The notes under the pieces: generated by a model
What the model was told of the DNA's origin: nothing
What the model saw: only the letters and a program-made list of their open reading frames with translations
Databases searched by the model: none
NCBI RefSeq assembly: GCF_002994745.2
Contig: NC_037092.1
Location: 82,008,824 to 82,072,823, forward strand
Direction of reading: 5' to 3'
Length of the DNA: 64,000 bases
DNA from: Rosa chinensis
Taxonomy: Eukaryota > Streptophyta > Magnoliopsida > Rosales > Rosaceae
Made by a program: the position numbers and the translations under genes
Shown: positions 1-11,064 of the stretch, piece by piece
Layout: each line of letters begins with the position of its first letter
Numbering within the stretch: the first letter of the stretch is position 1

Positions 1-795
1 CGAGGGAATCCAAGGATCTTTTCTAGAAGCATACTACACCACAATAAGGACTGGTATAATAATCTGAAGTTTACCTTATCTATTCGAAATGAGATGGTAC
101 TTACTGTTTCAATCGGTTTCTAATATAACTTTTACTTGCCCAAGTTATTTCAGGTAATTGATAATAACTTTTACTTGGTGAAATTAAAAGCATGCCTCCA
201 GAGTTTTTGTTGTATCTTTAGGATTATTTGTGATAAATAAAGACAGCAATGTATGAAGTGCTTAAAGCTGTTGACTATGAGTATGCATATAAACTTTGTT
301 AATTTTCGCTTCTTTTACTTGCTACCTATTTACCAATTTCTTTCTCTCTCGTTCTGTTGGTATCATATGCCAAAGCTATTCATGTGTTATTTGATGTGCA
401 GATGTTTGAGTTCTGTACTTCTGTATATATGTTTTTTTTTTGGGTCCAGGGCATAAATGAAAAAAATCTAAGAGAAGATTTGCATTTGTTGCTTTAAAGC
501 GGTTTCCCTTAACATGATCTCTCCTTCAAAAGAGAAGAACATAGTGAAACTAATCCATATTAATAGTCTGTGAACTCTATGTAGCATGTTTCAATGAAAT
601 GATCAATTTTGATTAAACATTAAAACTAATATACATTAATAGTCTCTTTGAATCTGCACTACTGGTTACAAATTTAGTCTCTTTGAATCTGCACTACTGG
701 TTACTAATATATATAAATATCAACTCCTTCCAATTCTGATTAATGTTGTGAAACATATCCATTCACATTAATTTGTATTTTTTTAATACTTGCAG
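1..795 (+). other. Intronic or upstream DNA of the gene ending at 891
   Basis: AT-rich sequence with no convincing long reading frame. It ends in a pyrimidine-rich stretch and TGCAG at 791-795, a good splice acceptor for the exon that follows, so most of it is probably intron. A direct repeat of about 36 bp (core 'ctttgaatctgcactactgg') occurs twice in tandem around 638-706. I could not place earlier exons with confidence. Confidence 0.4.
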
Positions 796-891
796 TGGGA
801 AAGGAAAGCAAATCACTTCTACACACAAAAAGACATTGATCAGGTCCGGGCCGAGTGGGCAAAGTATGTCAGCCAATTTCAACAAAGCTAG
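796..891 (+). CDS. Terminal coding exon of an unrecognised gene (partial)
   Basis: After the acceptor at 791-795 one frame stays open for 31 codons and stops at TAG 889-891. The peptide is charged and probably helical, beginning WERKANHFYTQKDIDQV and ending in SQFQQS. The composition looks like real protein, unlike the surrounding AT-rich DNA, and about 300 bp of AT-rich DNA suited to a 3' UTR follows. The rest of the gene lies to the left, in the first 0.8 kb or outside the window. I do not recognise the family. It could also be a stray or non-coding exon. Confidence 0.45.
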   Translation, partial: WERKANHFYTQKDIDQVRAEWAKYVSQFQQS

Positions 892-1234
892 TGTGTCGAG
901 AAGATTCTAATTTTGGACATGCATCATCTATAACCCATATTAACTAGTTATGCAGTTGGTCTGAGTATCTATTTTTGGCCTGCAAGTACAGTTTATGATC
1001 AGTAGTATGAGATATCAATGTTTTTTGGGTTACATTTGTTGATCATGCCAACTGCTATGGGTTATTGAAGTGATGTTTATTAAGTTTAGCTCCATGATGG
1101 ATGTATGTATAGCTGCAGGAACAGATTGATCAAATATTAGTATTTTTGTGAATGGATTTCATATTTGATGAATGCATTGTGTTGTTCCCAGATTTACATG
1201 ATTATGGCACAACAGGGATACGAGTATGACATCT
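892..1234 (+). other. Probable 3' UTR and intergenic DNA
   Basis: AT-rich DNA between the exon stop and the start of the CACTA-like repeats. No open frame or repeat structure was recognised. Confidence 0.3.
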
Positions 1235-2094
1235 GGAATAGAAAGCAACAACAAAATAATGTTGTTGGACGCGTCAAAAGAGCAACAGAAACAAGAAAAA
1301 ATGTGTTCATATTTGGACACTCAAACAATAGATAATTGTCGTCTTCATGTCAAAACAAAGACAGAGTCGAAAATGAAACAACATTTAACCGTCGCTCAAA
1401 TTAGCTTCAAGCAACAAATAATTGTCCTGTCTGTGCTCTTCAACCTTCAGTTAACTGTTGTAGAGTATAAACCACAACAATAGATAAATGTAACCTTAAC
1501 AACTTTTAAATCACACTTAATTGTAATTCCAAGTTATATGCCACAACATATAACTATTACTATAAGTTAATAAAAACCACAGACAACTGTTATTTATATT
1601 CCCTTTAAACGTCATTTAACTGTCATCTGTGACTAAAATCAAACGGTAAATAAATGTAGTATTAACTAAGTTCAATGTGCACTTATCTGTGACTATAATG
1701 CATATAAAACAACATATAAATGTTATCGTAGACGACTAAAGACGATAGATAATTGTATTATGAACTGAATAAGAATGATAGTTAACTGTTATTGAACTAG
1801 AATAAAACAACACTTAACTGTTATTATAAGTCCATTCAGACCACAGAAATTATAAGGAACTGTTATTTGTTTTTAGTTCACACGACATTTATCTGTCGTT
1901 TGAATTCACTAGCCTCATGTCTCGATTTCATCAGACAACAGAAGACCTAACAAATTTCTGTAGTCTGATAAATAAGACGACAGAGGAAATCTGTCGTCTG
2001 ATGCCCCAAGAGACGGCACCGTACTAGACAACAGAAATTTTTTTAATCAGACGACAGATCTCCTCTGTCGTCTGATTGATTTTCTGGCATAGTG
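1235..2094. mobile_element. CACTA (En/Spm-type) terminal fragment
   Basis: The right edge reads 'tttctggcatagtg' ending at 2094, the complement of CACTATGCCAGAAA, a standard CACTA terminus. Inside it are inverted and direct copies of the subterminal motif 'cagacgacagA...TCTGTCGTCTG' (about 1932-2078), grading leftward into looser copies of 'acaac(a)nntaactgtcgt' back to about 1240. Dense short subterminal repeats like these, bound by the transposase, are typical of the superfamily. No transposase and no left CACTA terminus are visible, so this is one end of a deleted or non-autonomous element. The 85-codon frame at 1226-1483 is repeat sequence, not a gene. Confidence 0.75.
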
Positions 2095-2860
2095 CCAGCA
2101 CAACAATCACCAGCCCATACCTTTTCAGAAACATAACAATCTGGAAACAAGTCAGTGCATTCAAGCAATGATACAATCATACAAAGCAAGTCTATGCATT
2201 CAGTCAATGATCTTGGCAAAGAGTCAATTGAAATCTGGGCAGCGAATTTGAAGAACACCAAACAACATATATGCATTCAGTCAATGATACAAAGCAATTC
2301 CGAATGAGTTGTAAATCACCTTAATACAACAGTTCAGCCCCGGTCTTTTCAACTCCCTGATTCAAATATGAATCACGTTTGGTCTTATGATGATCACTAA
2401 TCTTCAGATGAATGGGTTCTAAGATTTAGTATTTCCTGCAACAAATTGAGATGGCTCATGTTAACCACTCTAGGCTATCAGTCTATCACTATCCTATCCT
2501 TAATTGTAACAGACTAACAATCAACAATCTTATATGCACAAAGCAAAGCCTAAACATTCAGAGTATGAAAATCAATTGGAATCATACCTTCAAATCTTTA
2601 AACATTCCTGCGAATCGAACTCCAAGTCTCCAACAATCGAACTCCAAGTGCGAAAGTAGTCTCTGTTAAAGCCAAATCATTCAGAAAACTAATGGGTTCA
2701 AAGAGATTTGTATGATCTTGCAGTCTTGCTGCCTTCTGGAAGTTCGGCGCCTTTCACCCCTTGGTCACCGCCTCAGAAGCCTTGTCGCCTTATCAACGAA
2801 ACTCACTCAATTTAAGGGCTGATTTCCGCTTTTTAAGCCTCAGGCGCGTTTTTTAATTCA
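2095..2860. other. Intergenic DNA between the CACTA end and the copia element
   Basis: No credible gene. The phrase 'tgcattcagtcaatgat' recurs near 2155, 2195 and 2270, and 'aatcgaactccaagt' is repeated near 2614 and 2634. These are small local duplications. Confidence 0.35.
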
Positions 2861-3052
2861 TTGGTGATTACCACCATGCTTAGTTAGTATATACTGTTGA
2901 TGTAACTAGTCTAATTATAGAGAATGGTCATTAGGAAAAATATGGTGATAGGTATGGGCTTGTTAGGAGAAGGTGTGTTGTACCTCTCCTTATATATGTG
3001 TAGCCTTACCTCTTGGAAAAATATATAGAAAATCATCTTAACCATTTCTTCA
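2861..3052 (+). repeat. 5' LTR remnant of the copia element
   Basis: From 2861 to 3052 the sequence matches the split 3' LTR closely, sharing for example 'gatgtaactagtctaatta' and the end 'aaccatttcttca'. It starts abruptly inside a 'gattaccaccat' motif that is duplicated in the 3' LTR. About 60 bp of the LTR head, including its TG start, is therefore missing, either by deletion between the short repeats or by truncation. Confidence 0.8.
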
Positions 3053-3068
3053 TGGTATCAGAGCAGGA
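3053..3068 (+). other. Primer-binding site (initiator Met tRNA type)
   Basis: TGGTATCAGAGCAGGA lies immediately after the LTR end. This is the standard plant Ty1/copia primer site, complementary to the 3' end of initiator methionine tRNA. Confidence 0.9.
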
Positions 3069-3111
3069 TCCATTTCCAGCTTGACTCCTTCTCTTGTGTT
3101 GTGTCTGAAAC

Positions 3112-3720
3112 ATGGCTGAGGGAGATAGCTCCATTTCCTCTTCCTCTACACCCAGAATTTCTGAGAGTGATTTAAACCTAAACCGACATCTATGTTCAGT
3201 GTTACTCAATGAGTTCAACTATATATCTTGGTCAAGAGCAATTATTCTTGCTCTTGGAGGAAGATCCAAGCTCGATTACATTAATGGTGACATTCAAATC
3301 CCACCACCTCTATCCGCTGATTATGAAGCATGGCTTAGCAAAGATCTGCTAGTCATGTCATGGCTCCTAAACTCTATAGAGCCATCTGTTGCTGCCATCT
3401 TTAGCTATTCTGAGTCTTCTTAGCATATTTGGAAAGCTGTGAAAGAGATGTATGGTAACCAAAATAATTATGCCAGAATTTTTCAACTTCAAAGAGACTT
3501 CACCAGTCTCAAGCAAGGAGCAAACTCTTTTGTTCATCATCTTGGCAATATGAAAAGCATGTGGAATAAGGTAAACATCTACAGACCTCACACCACAGAT
3601 GCAACTATTCTACAAAAAAGGGTTGAAGAAGATAAAGTGTTCCAGCTCCTAGCTAGTTAAGGACCTGAGTATGAAGATCTTTGTAGCCACATACTCATGA
3701 GTCCTGAACTACCATCCTTG
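3112..3720 (+). pseudogene. copia gag, N-terminal part
   Basis: The ATG at 3112 starts a gag polyprotein with the usual copia opening: an 'L..LNEFNYISWSRA' block, then a 'DLLVMSWLLNSIEPS' block. In-frame stops at 3421-3423 (TAG) and 3658-3660 (TAA) interrupt it, but the frame resumes after each stop with typical gag sequence (HIWKAVKEMY, LQRDFTSLKQG). Homology ends at about 3734, where the 10-kb insertion begins. The protein would form the capsid of the cytoplasmic virus-like particle. Confidence 0.85.
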
Positions 3721-3734
3721 ACCAGCATCTGCTG

Positions 3735-4928
3735 ATTCAGTGCATATACTAGCGTCTCACTCGTAATACAACACGGTCATCAAGTTTAGGGAAAATAAAT
3801 TAAGCTCCAAGTATCGTACCCAAGGGAATAGGGAACCCCACTTAGTTACGGACAACTAAGCACAAATACAAATTATCCTAGCAACAAGTATCCGAAATTG
3901 TGAAGATAGACTAGCTTAAACTAAATTTGAGAACCGAAAATAGAAAATTGCTAAAAATGAAAAAAAAAAAATGCAATGCTAAAGTAATTTGCTAAAAATT
4001 CAAGACAAGAGAGTGTTGGGTGGTAGGGAGGCTCCGTCACCCAAATCCTATGTGCCGGAAGCTAATCTAATGTAGATACAAAATTCTTGATTAGGCGGTA
4101 GTTATATCCTAGGTTGTTCAAGGCTCAAGGACCATATATTCTCAATTATGGTATTAATGTGCCATTTCAAGGGTCACACAAACTCAATTAGAGAGAGTTA
4201 GAGAGGTTCAAAGGTCTCTAACTTGCTCTATTGGGCATAAAGCTCAAGAATTAGACCACTAAACGATTCACCCTCGCAATCACTTGGCGGGTGTAAATCA
4301 CCATGCTTATAACCTCTACAATACCAAATTGAGGGTTCTAGCTTAGGAATTAGAGGGGGTCAAGCCTCTAACTCCGTCCTAGACATGCTCAAAACACATA
4401 TCCTAGAGTTGACTAGGCTCCTAGACATGCATTTCAACCCAACAAAAATTGATATAAGCATCCATCAAATTAAATTGCATCAATCCATTAAAATAGGCAT
4501 CCTTTACATAAAATTTGGGCTAGGGCACACAACCCTAGTCCCCAACAAAATTTCTACTCACTATCTACAAATATATACATCATCAATTCCATCAATTTCA
4601 TACAAATAAAAGAGGAAAAGATATAGAAGAGAGAGAACAACCAAGACAAGCTACGAATGCTAAAAAGCATACATAACAAGTCTTGGGATTATATTTTCTA
4701 CCTTTTACCCAAGTGGTGATTAAACCCCTTATGTTTGAAGTGCTTCCCCTTGAATTTTGTGAAATTGATGAGAAAATGAAATTTTGGTGAGGTGGATCTT
4801 GGTGAGGAGAAAAATTTTTGGTGAGGAGTTGTGGATCTTGGTAAGGAGAAGAAATGGAGAAGGATGAGATTTATGGTGTGGTGGTTTGGTATGGCAGAAA
4901 AGGAAAATGGGAATTAAGGGTGTAGTGT
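3735..4928 (-). repeat. Ty3-type LTR-like repeat, left end of the block inserted in gag
   Basis: At about 3735 gag changes abruptly to AT-rich DNA starting 'tgattcagtgcatatactag'. The segment contains 'cgtacccaagggaatag' and has no coding potential, as in the long LTRs of non-chromoviral Ty3 elements read on the minus strand. Gag homology resumes near 13838, so this is the left flank of a composite insertion. Its partner LTR is not visible at the right end, so the block did not enter as one intact element. Classification is by resemblance only. Confidence 0.45.
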
Positions 4929-5945
4929 TGTAATAACCTAGTTTTTTTTTAATCAAAGCAAATTTGGTGGCAGACACCTTTGATCAAGTTGGGTGTATTT
5001 CGTATTTTAAGGGGTAGTGGACCAACCACATAATTAGAAAGACCTGTGCTTTTTATCTTACATGATTATGCATAAGTGGAAGAACCATTCAAACAAGTTA
5101 GCAGGCAAAACTTCTTTCCCTCTCCCTTGCGCGACAGAAACAGAAAACAGAGCAAAGGCTCTCCGGTCTCTCTCTCCCTCCACCGGCCACCAAACGGAGT
5201 CGGACCACCTCCATTAGCTTCGTATCGGCCTTACGCAGCTTCTAGAGGCAGCCTTGTGCCGCGAAACGGCTGCCAGCGGCGGCGGGAAGCTCCTCCCGGT
5301 TTGAGTGCGTTTTGGTTCCAAGCTCGATATCTCACGCTACAGGCCACCAATTCTCTTGATTCTTGACTCATTAGACTCGCATCAACTTTCTGAACGATCA
5401 CCAAGAAGTACCGGACCTGGGTATATCGTTTTCATGTCCATCGGAGCTCAACCCGTTTAGATTGAAAAATAACACTTCGATCCGGATATATCGAGCTACA
5501 GACCATCATTTATGGTGATTCTTGAACTGGGGAGCTCGCCTCGAGTTTCTGAACAAATATCCAGAGGAACCGAAGCGAGTTGTTGAAGTTTTTACGTGGA
5601 TCGGAGCACCTGCCTGATTCTGGAATCTTTCCGGCCACTGTAGCTTCTAAGGTAGATTTCGATCCCTTCCAGATGTTTTCTATTATCATGCCTTTAGAGT
5701 TTTTTGATAAGCATGTTAAGATGAAGAGGAGCAGCCCGGCCCCGACACCATTGGTGGTGGTCGGCGGCGGCTCTGCCATTAACTCCGGCGGCCCTTTCCG
5801 GCCACCTCCGGGGGTTACAAGAACAGTTTCTGTGCATTTTTAGATTCTACACTTCAATACGATCATTTCGATATATTATACGAAATTTTTGGATATCATA
5901 TGATTAAGTTATGAATTTTTACGTTTCGATCGTTCGATTCATGAT

Positions 5946-6290
5946 CTGTGAAGATCGGACCGTCCGATGGACTCATAGTTTTGATATGATGATTGTATGA
6001 CCGTCCCAGTGACTTTGTGTGGTCATGGGAGAAGATTCGACCGTTGGATCTTCTTATAATTGTAAAAAGATAATTCGAAAGGCGATTCGTGAGAATCCGA
6101 CCGTCGGATTTTCGTATAAGTTTGTGGAGATGTTTGTAAGGGTGATTCAAGAAGATCCGACCGTTGGATCTTCGTGATAATTTAGGCGGATGATCCTAAG
6201 GTCGATCTGTGAAGATCTGACCGTTGGATCATCGTTTTGTTTCGATCAGACCGTTGGATCATCGTTTAATTTTGATCAGACCGTTGGTTC
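5946..6290. repeat. Array of palindromic GACCGTTGGATC motifs
   Basis: Within the solo LTR the motif 'gat(c)cgaccgt(t/c)ggat(c/t)' occurs seven times at 25-70 bp spacing (near 5957, 6037, 6098, 6155, 6218, 6249 and 6280), each copy nearly self-complementary. This is subrepeat structure inside the LTR, not a gene. Confidence 0.6.
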
Positions 6291-6988
6291 GTCGTTTAAG
6301 TATGTTTATGAGTTGTTGGCTAAGTTATAATCATATTGGATTAGGTGATCGACGGATTGATTTGGCGGACGATTCGTGAAATCGTTGTTTGAGTTGTTAA
6401 GAAGACGCAGCTGTATTAGGGGTGAGTAAATCACACATGGTTCATTTACGAACCGAAATTCAGTGATTTATATTCGATTGTGAATTTGTGGAAATTGTTT
6501 TTAAGAAAATAAATATTTGTTTTAAATTATATGGACTTGTTTAACTACGGTCCATAGGTAAGTAAAATGTATTTAAACTATAAAATGAATTTCTTGATTT
6601 TTGTTGCAGTGAACTATTGTTGGTATTAGTGGTCATTCCTGTGAGGGTGACTACGTGTATGTATATATATATATATATATATTATTTTTTTTACGTGGAA
6701 AACATATTGGATGGTGTGGCATTTGGGAAGTGTGGAATTGATTTGATTGATTTACCGTTTCAAGCATTACTCTTTCAAAAATATAAATTATAGTATATTG
6801 TTGAGTTGATTTTGGTGAAGAGTAATTGAGTAAAGTGTGATAATTGAGTCGTGTGGATTGATTAAATGATAGAGTCTAGTACTCTTATCACATTGATGAT
6901 TGAGGCAGTTATTATCGTAGGTTTGAACCTCGGCCGAGGTGACAGGCTACGATTCAGTTAGAACTCTAGTCTGTCTGTCATTGTACAT

Positions 6989-7118
6989 CTTGGGGGATAA
7001 CTGCGAGTTATCGCACCCTTGGGTGCAACGTACTGCTTGGGGGATGTCTTTGTGTTATTGCGCCCTTGAGTACAATATACTTCTTGGGGGATACAAAGTA
7101 TTATTGCACCCATGGTAT
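6989..7118. repeat. Threefold tandem repeat of about 46 bp
   Basis: Three successive units open with 'cttgggggat' and contain 'ttatcgcaccc', 'ttattgcgccc' and 'ttattgcaccc'. They lie inside the solo LTR. Confidence 0.6.
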
Positions 7119-7689
7119 ATTTTTAGTGTAAAAGAAAGTGTGGGGTTGTTCTTTCTTAGTCGTTCAGTGGAACTTGAATTGATAAGAAAAGTTTTGTCGT
7201 TTCTTAGTGATCATTGTGAGATGTGAATTGATTGATGCTTGAAGTGACGTTATGCACTTCAATTACTTATGCTAAGAAATACTTGAGTTGAAATTGTTAA
7301 CTTAATTGTGCAATTCTTAAATTTACTCATACGGGCTTTCAAAAAGCTTACCGAGTTTTGTGTTGTTGCAATCCCAGTACACTATTCAAACGGTGTAGCG
7401 GATAATCATACAGGTCAGGAGAACCAGGGCGGTGATCGTGCGGTTTAGAGTATTAGTATTTGATTTACATCATTTGTATTTGTGAGGTAAGTTATGCTCT
7501 TTTGAGCCTTACAATTTGATTTGGTGAGAGTGTGCTGTAATAAATAACTTGAGGATTTGGTTTATGTAATATTGACTGGTGGGAGGTGTGTTTATTTTTG
7601 AGAAAAAAATTCAGAACGTTATTTGTAATTGTTATTATTCATGTTTCAGATTTGATTTGGTTATTCAAAATTTGGGGCGTGACAAGTGT

Positions 7690-8655
7690 AGTCTCGGCAT
7701 AGAAGAGGAAGAATGAAAAATGGAATGGGTTAATTCTCATTGTGTGGGTCTGGTCATGGTATATAGGAAGAAGGATAATTGGAATGGGATTATAATTGTG
7801 TGTGGTTGTAGAGGAAGAGAGAAGAGATAAGTGCCACGTGGCACCACCAGAATGGAGGAGAGAAGAGAGAGGAAGAGCAGCCGTGCATTGTGCAATTATG
7901 CTGAAGGCTGACGTCATCATGACGTCAACATGATGTCATGATTTTCTTTTGGATAAATTTCAGTTTAGTACCTTGTGGTTTGGAGGTAACATCATGTCAG
8001 TCCCTACTCTTTCAATTTGATCAGCAACACCCCTGTGCTTTCAATTTCAATCAGCCGTGCCCAAATTTTACTGTTCCGTCCAATTTGAATGTTAACTTTA
8101 ACTGGATTGACAAAGTAAAATTTGGACGGAACAGTAAAATTTGGGCACGGATGATTGAAATTGAAAGCACAGGGGTGTTGCTGATCAAACTGAAAGAGCA
8201 GGGACTGACATGATGTTACCCCCAAACCACAGGGTACTAAACTGAAATCAATCATTTTCTTTTCCTTTTTCTTTTCTTCTCTCCATTTTTTTCTTTCTTC
8301 TTCTTTTCCGTCTTCTTTCTTCTCTCGTCACCACGCACTTCCACGCATACTCTTGAAGGCAATTGAATTCCGCTCCTTTGATGCCGTTGACCACGGTTGA
8401 CTAGCATTGACTATTTCGTCCTTTTGTCGGAAACTCCAATTTCACACAATTTTCTCTAGTTTCCGCAACTCCTATTATTTTCTACAAAATAAATAAAAAT
8501 GGATTAATTACATATTAATTGACATGGGAATTAGCTTATTTATAGTGTTTTAGATATAATTACATGCATATAAATGCGTATAATCATCTGCTCTACCATT
8601 CAGCATGAAGAGACTAAGAGGAAGGTCATGAATGAAGATTCAAAGACGTCTGTAT
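7690..8655. other. Continuation of the repeat flanking the solo LTR, with a MITE inside
   Basis: This stretch resumes the DNA interrupted at 4928. It is non-coding, AT- and pyrimidine-rich, and includes the foldback MITE at 7951-8253. No gene was recognised. It ends where the LTR starting TGATAGGAGC begins at 8656. Confidence 0.4.
7951..8253. mobile_element. Foldback MITE (MULE-like) with 10-bp target duplication
   Basis: Two arms of about 135 bp (roughly 7957-8090 and 8112-8248) are near-perfect inverted copies and would fold into one hairpin. Both open with 'ATTTCAGTTTAGTACC'. The direct repeat ATTTTCTTTT flanks the element (7941-7950 and 8254-8263). A 9-10-bp duplication and long arms fit a Mutator-like MITE. 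The overlapping frames on both strands here exist only because of the palindrome. Confidence 0.8.
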
Positions 8656-9414
8656 TGATAGGAGCATTTTAATGCGATGTTTTAATAGTTATTTCCTCAT
8701 ATTTTACTTAGTTATTTCCTTAAATAAATAAATTTTAATTTAGTTTTTATTTTCTAGGTACATTGGAATAAATGAAAGAGAAATGACAAAAAATGAGGAG
8801 TCCTAATGACAATAGGATACCTGGGTGGACTAGGAGAGCCCAAGAACAAGCTCAAAACGTCATCTACAAAGGTGATATGGATTGGGAGTCATTTTTGGCA
8901 AGAAAAGATGTTTAAAAATCAAATTTTGGGTCATTATTAAACACAAATTGATTTTGGCCGAATTTCAAGAATATATATGGATAATGACATCTCAATTAAA
9001 TCCTAAATGCATGATTGTGGCCAAAGGGAGATTTCGACATATATGGAAGGAGAATTTCAAGGGATTGCAACAAGTAGAAAGGTTGAAAACAGGTCCAGCT
9101 ACATTCCTTGATCTCCACATTCATTCTTGGCCAAAATTGAGGAGATAAATCAGAAAATAATCATGCAATTAATGCAAAAATAATCTCCCTAAATCAAGGT
9201 GTTAAATTGGAGGCTTCTCATTGGTTGGATGACATAGCAAAGTTGACATGGAATTATCTGATTGACGAATGCTGTGTGGATCAATCTTGAAGACTTGGAG
9301 ACTAAGTTGTCATCCTCCTATAAATAGGAGCATTCAAGACCACAACACCACCACAACACACCACAACAACACACCACAACACCTCTCTCCCTCAGTAAAT
9401 AAACATCAGAAAAA
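8656..9414 (+). repeat. Left arm of a large inverted LTR pair (U3 and start of R)
   Basis: It starts TGATAGGAGCATTTTAATGC and carries a TATA box CTATAAATAG at 9318-9327. It is the inverted counterpart of 10299-11064: the matching 82-codon frames in the two arms differ by only three residues. It is best read as the U3-R part of a Ty3-type LTR, truncated at about 9414. The bases before 8656 lack a polypurine tract, so this is a stray LTR fragment. Confidence 0.7.
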
Positions 9415-11064
9415 CAAAGAATAAAAATATATACAAGTAAACACAATTAGGGGGTTTTAGAATTATAAAATTAAAATTAAAATAAATAAAATAAAGAAAA
9501 TGTAAAAACATATATGCAAAGGTGGAACGAAAGGAACAAAGATCAAAACCACATCCATATGAATGAAATCCAATCACAATTCCTATAGTTGATCTTCTAT
9601 GTCATGAGAAAGAAGTTGACCATGTGAAACGTTAGAAAGCAAACGATTTTCCATATTTTACTTTCCTTCAATAATTAATCTAAGTGAAAGCACCTAAGTC
9701 AATCCTATTGAACATGCAATCATAGTCTAGAAAGTTAGCTAATCAAGAACACATTCAATGCATGAAGCATAGAGAAAGGATGTCAACCAAAGTGCACAAC
9801 TTAGTTATGAATAAGCTCACCTATTTGCAATCCTCCTTAATTGATTTCGACTTTTGTCCAAACCCTTCACTACTTAAATTAGCTCCAATTACATGCATAT
9901 ATCCTAAGTTGGCCACCTAAGAACACATACATATAAAAGTTTTCTGTAATCCAAAATCAATCAAGCAATCTCACATAAGCAACATATCAATCAACATAAA
10001 GAAATCGTAACTTTATTTCAAAACATATAAATGGGTTTTAAACTTTGCCCTTAACGTCATGTTAACTAGAATTCATAATTCTACAAATCAAACAAAGGAA
10101 AACAAAAGAAAGTATGAAATATACCGTGAAAGATGGATGACATGGCCTTGAGACGAAGAACTCGAAGATCCTTGAAAGCAAGCAACCTTCTAGGGACGAC
10201 TCAAGGGTGGATGGCGGATAGGATCTTGATGTATTGCATAACTTCTTCTCCTCCTTGGTTGAGACGCAGAGCTTCTGAAGACTAGAGAATGGAGAGAATT
10301 TTTCTGATGTTTATTTACTAAGGGGGAGAGGTGTTGTGGTGTGATGGTGTGTTGTTGTGGTGTGTTGTGGTGGTGTTGTGGTCTTGAATGCTCCTATTTA
10401 TAGGAGGATGGAAACTTAGTCTCCAAGTCTTCAAGATTGATCCACACGGCATTCGCCAATCAGATAATTCCACGTCAGCTTTGCTATGTCATCCAATCAA
10501 TGAGAAACCTCCAATTTAACACCTTGATTTAGGGAGATTATTTTTGCATTAATTGCATGATTATTTTCTGATTTATCTCCTAATTTTGGCTAAGAATGAA
10601 TGTGGAGATCAAGGAATGTATCTGGACCTGTTTTCAACCTTTCTACTTGTTGCAATCCCTTGAAATTCTCCTTCCATATATGTCGAAATCTCCCTTTGGC
10701 CATAATCATGCATTTAGGATTTAATTGAGATGTCATTATCCATATATATTCTTGAAATTCGGCCAAAATCAATTTGTGTTTAATAATGACACAAAATTTG
10801 ATTTTTAAACATCTTTTCTTGCCAAAAATGACTCCCAATCCATATCACCTTTGTAGATGACGTTTTGAGCTTGTTCTTGGGCTCTCCTAGTCCACCCAGG
10901 TATCCTATTATCATCAGGACTCCTCATTTTTTGCCATTTCTCTTCCATTTATTCCAATATACCTAGAAAATAAAAACTAAATTAAAATTTATTTATTTAA
11001 GGAAATAACTAAGTAAAATATGAGGAAATAACTATTAAAACATCGCATTAAAATGCTCTTATCA
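9415..11064 (-). repeat. 3' LTR (minus strand) of a Ty3-type element; includes the right arm of the inverted pair
   Basis: Read on the minus strand, the LTR starts TGATAAGAGCATTTTAATGC at 11064, directly after a polypurine-rich AAGTGTGGGGGAATT. It has a TATA box at 10403-10394 (complement of 'ctatttatag') and runs to about 9415, giving about 1.65 kb. Bases 10299-11064 are the inverted copy of 8656-9414. The rest (9415-10298) is unique R/U5-like DNA. Confidence 0.65.

Larger units (their letters stand above)
4929..7684. mobile_element. Solo LTR (2.76 kb) with 5-bp target duplication
   Basis: The element begins TGTAATAACC at 4929 and ends GGGGCGTGACA at 7684. It is flanked by the direct repeat AGTGT (4924-4928 and 7685-7689), and the TG...CA ends fit an LTR. 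There is no internal gag-pol. LTRs this long with 'TGT(A/C)A...GGGGCGT(G/T)ACA' ends resemble those of large-LTR chromoviruses (Tekay/Del type), a family assignment made from memory. It holds an array of GATCnGACCGTtGGATC-like palindromes (about 5946-6290) and a threefold tandem of about 46 bp opening 'cttgggggat' (about 6989-7118). Confidence 0.75.

Noticed and set aside
657..710. 'cactactggtta' copies as possible CACTA left terminus
   Set aside because: The neighbouring sequence lacks the subterminal motif found at 1930-2094, and the phrase is part of a local tandem repeat.
1226..1483. 85-codon plus-strand frame
   Set aside because: It lies in the CACTA subterminal repeats and its sequence is explained by the repeated motif.
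7938..8255. Two overlapping frames on opposite strands with nearly the same protein
   Set aside because: They are the two arms of a 300-bp foldback MITE and mirror each other.
8882..10838. Matching 82-88-codon frames on opposite strands, which could look like a duplicated gene
   Set aside because: They sit in the U3 of an LTR pair with TATA boxes and no known protein features.
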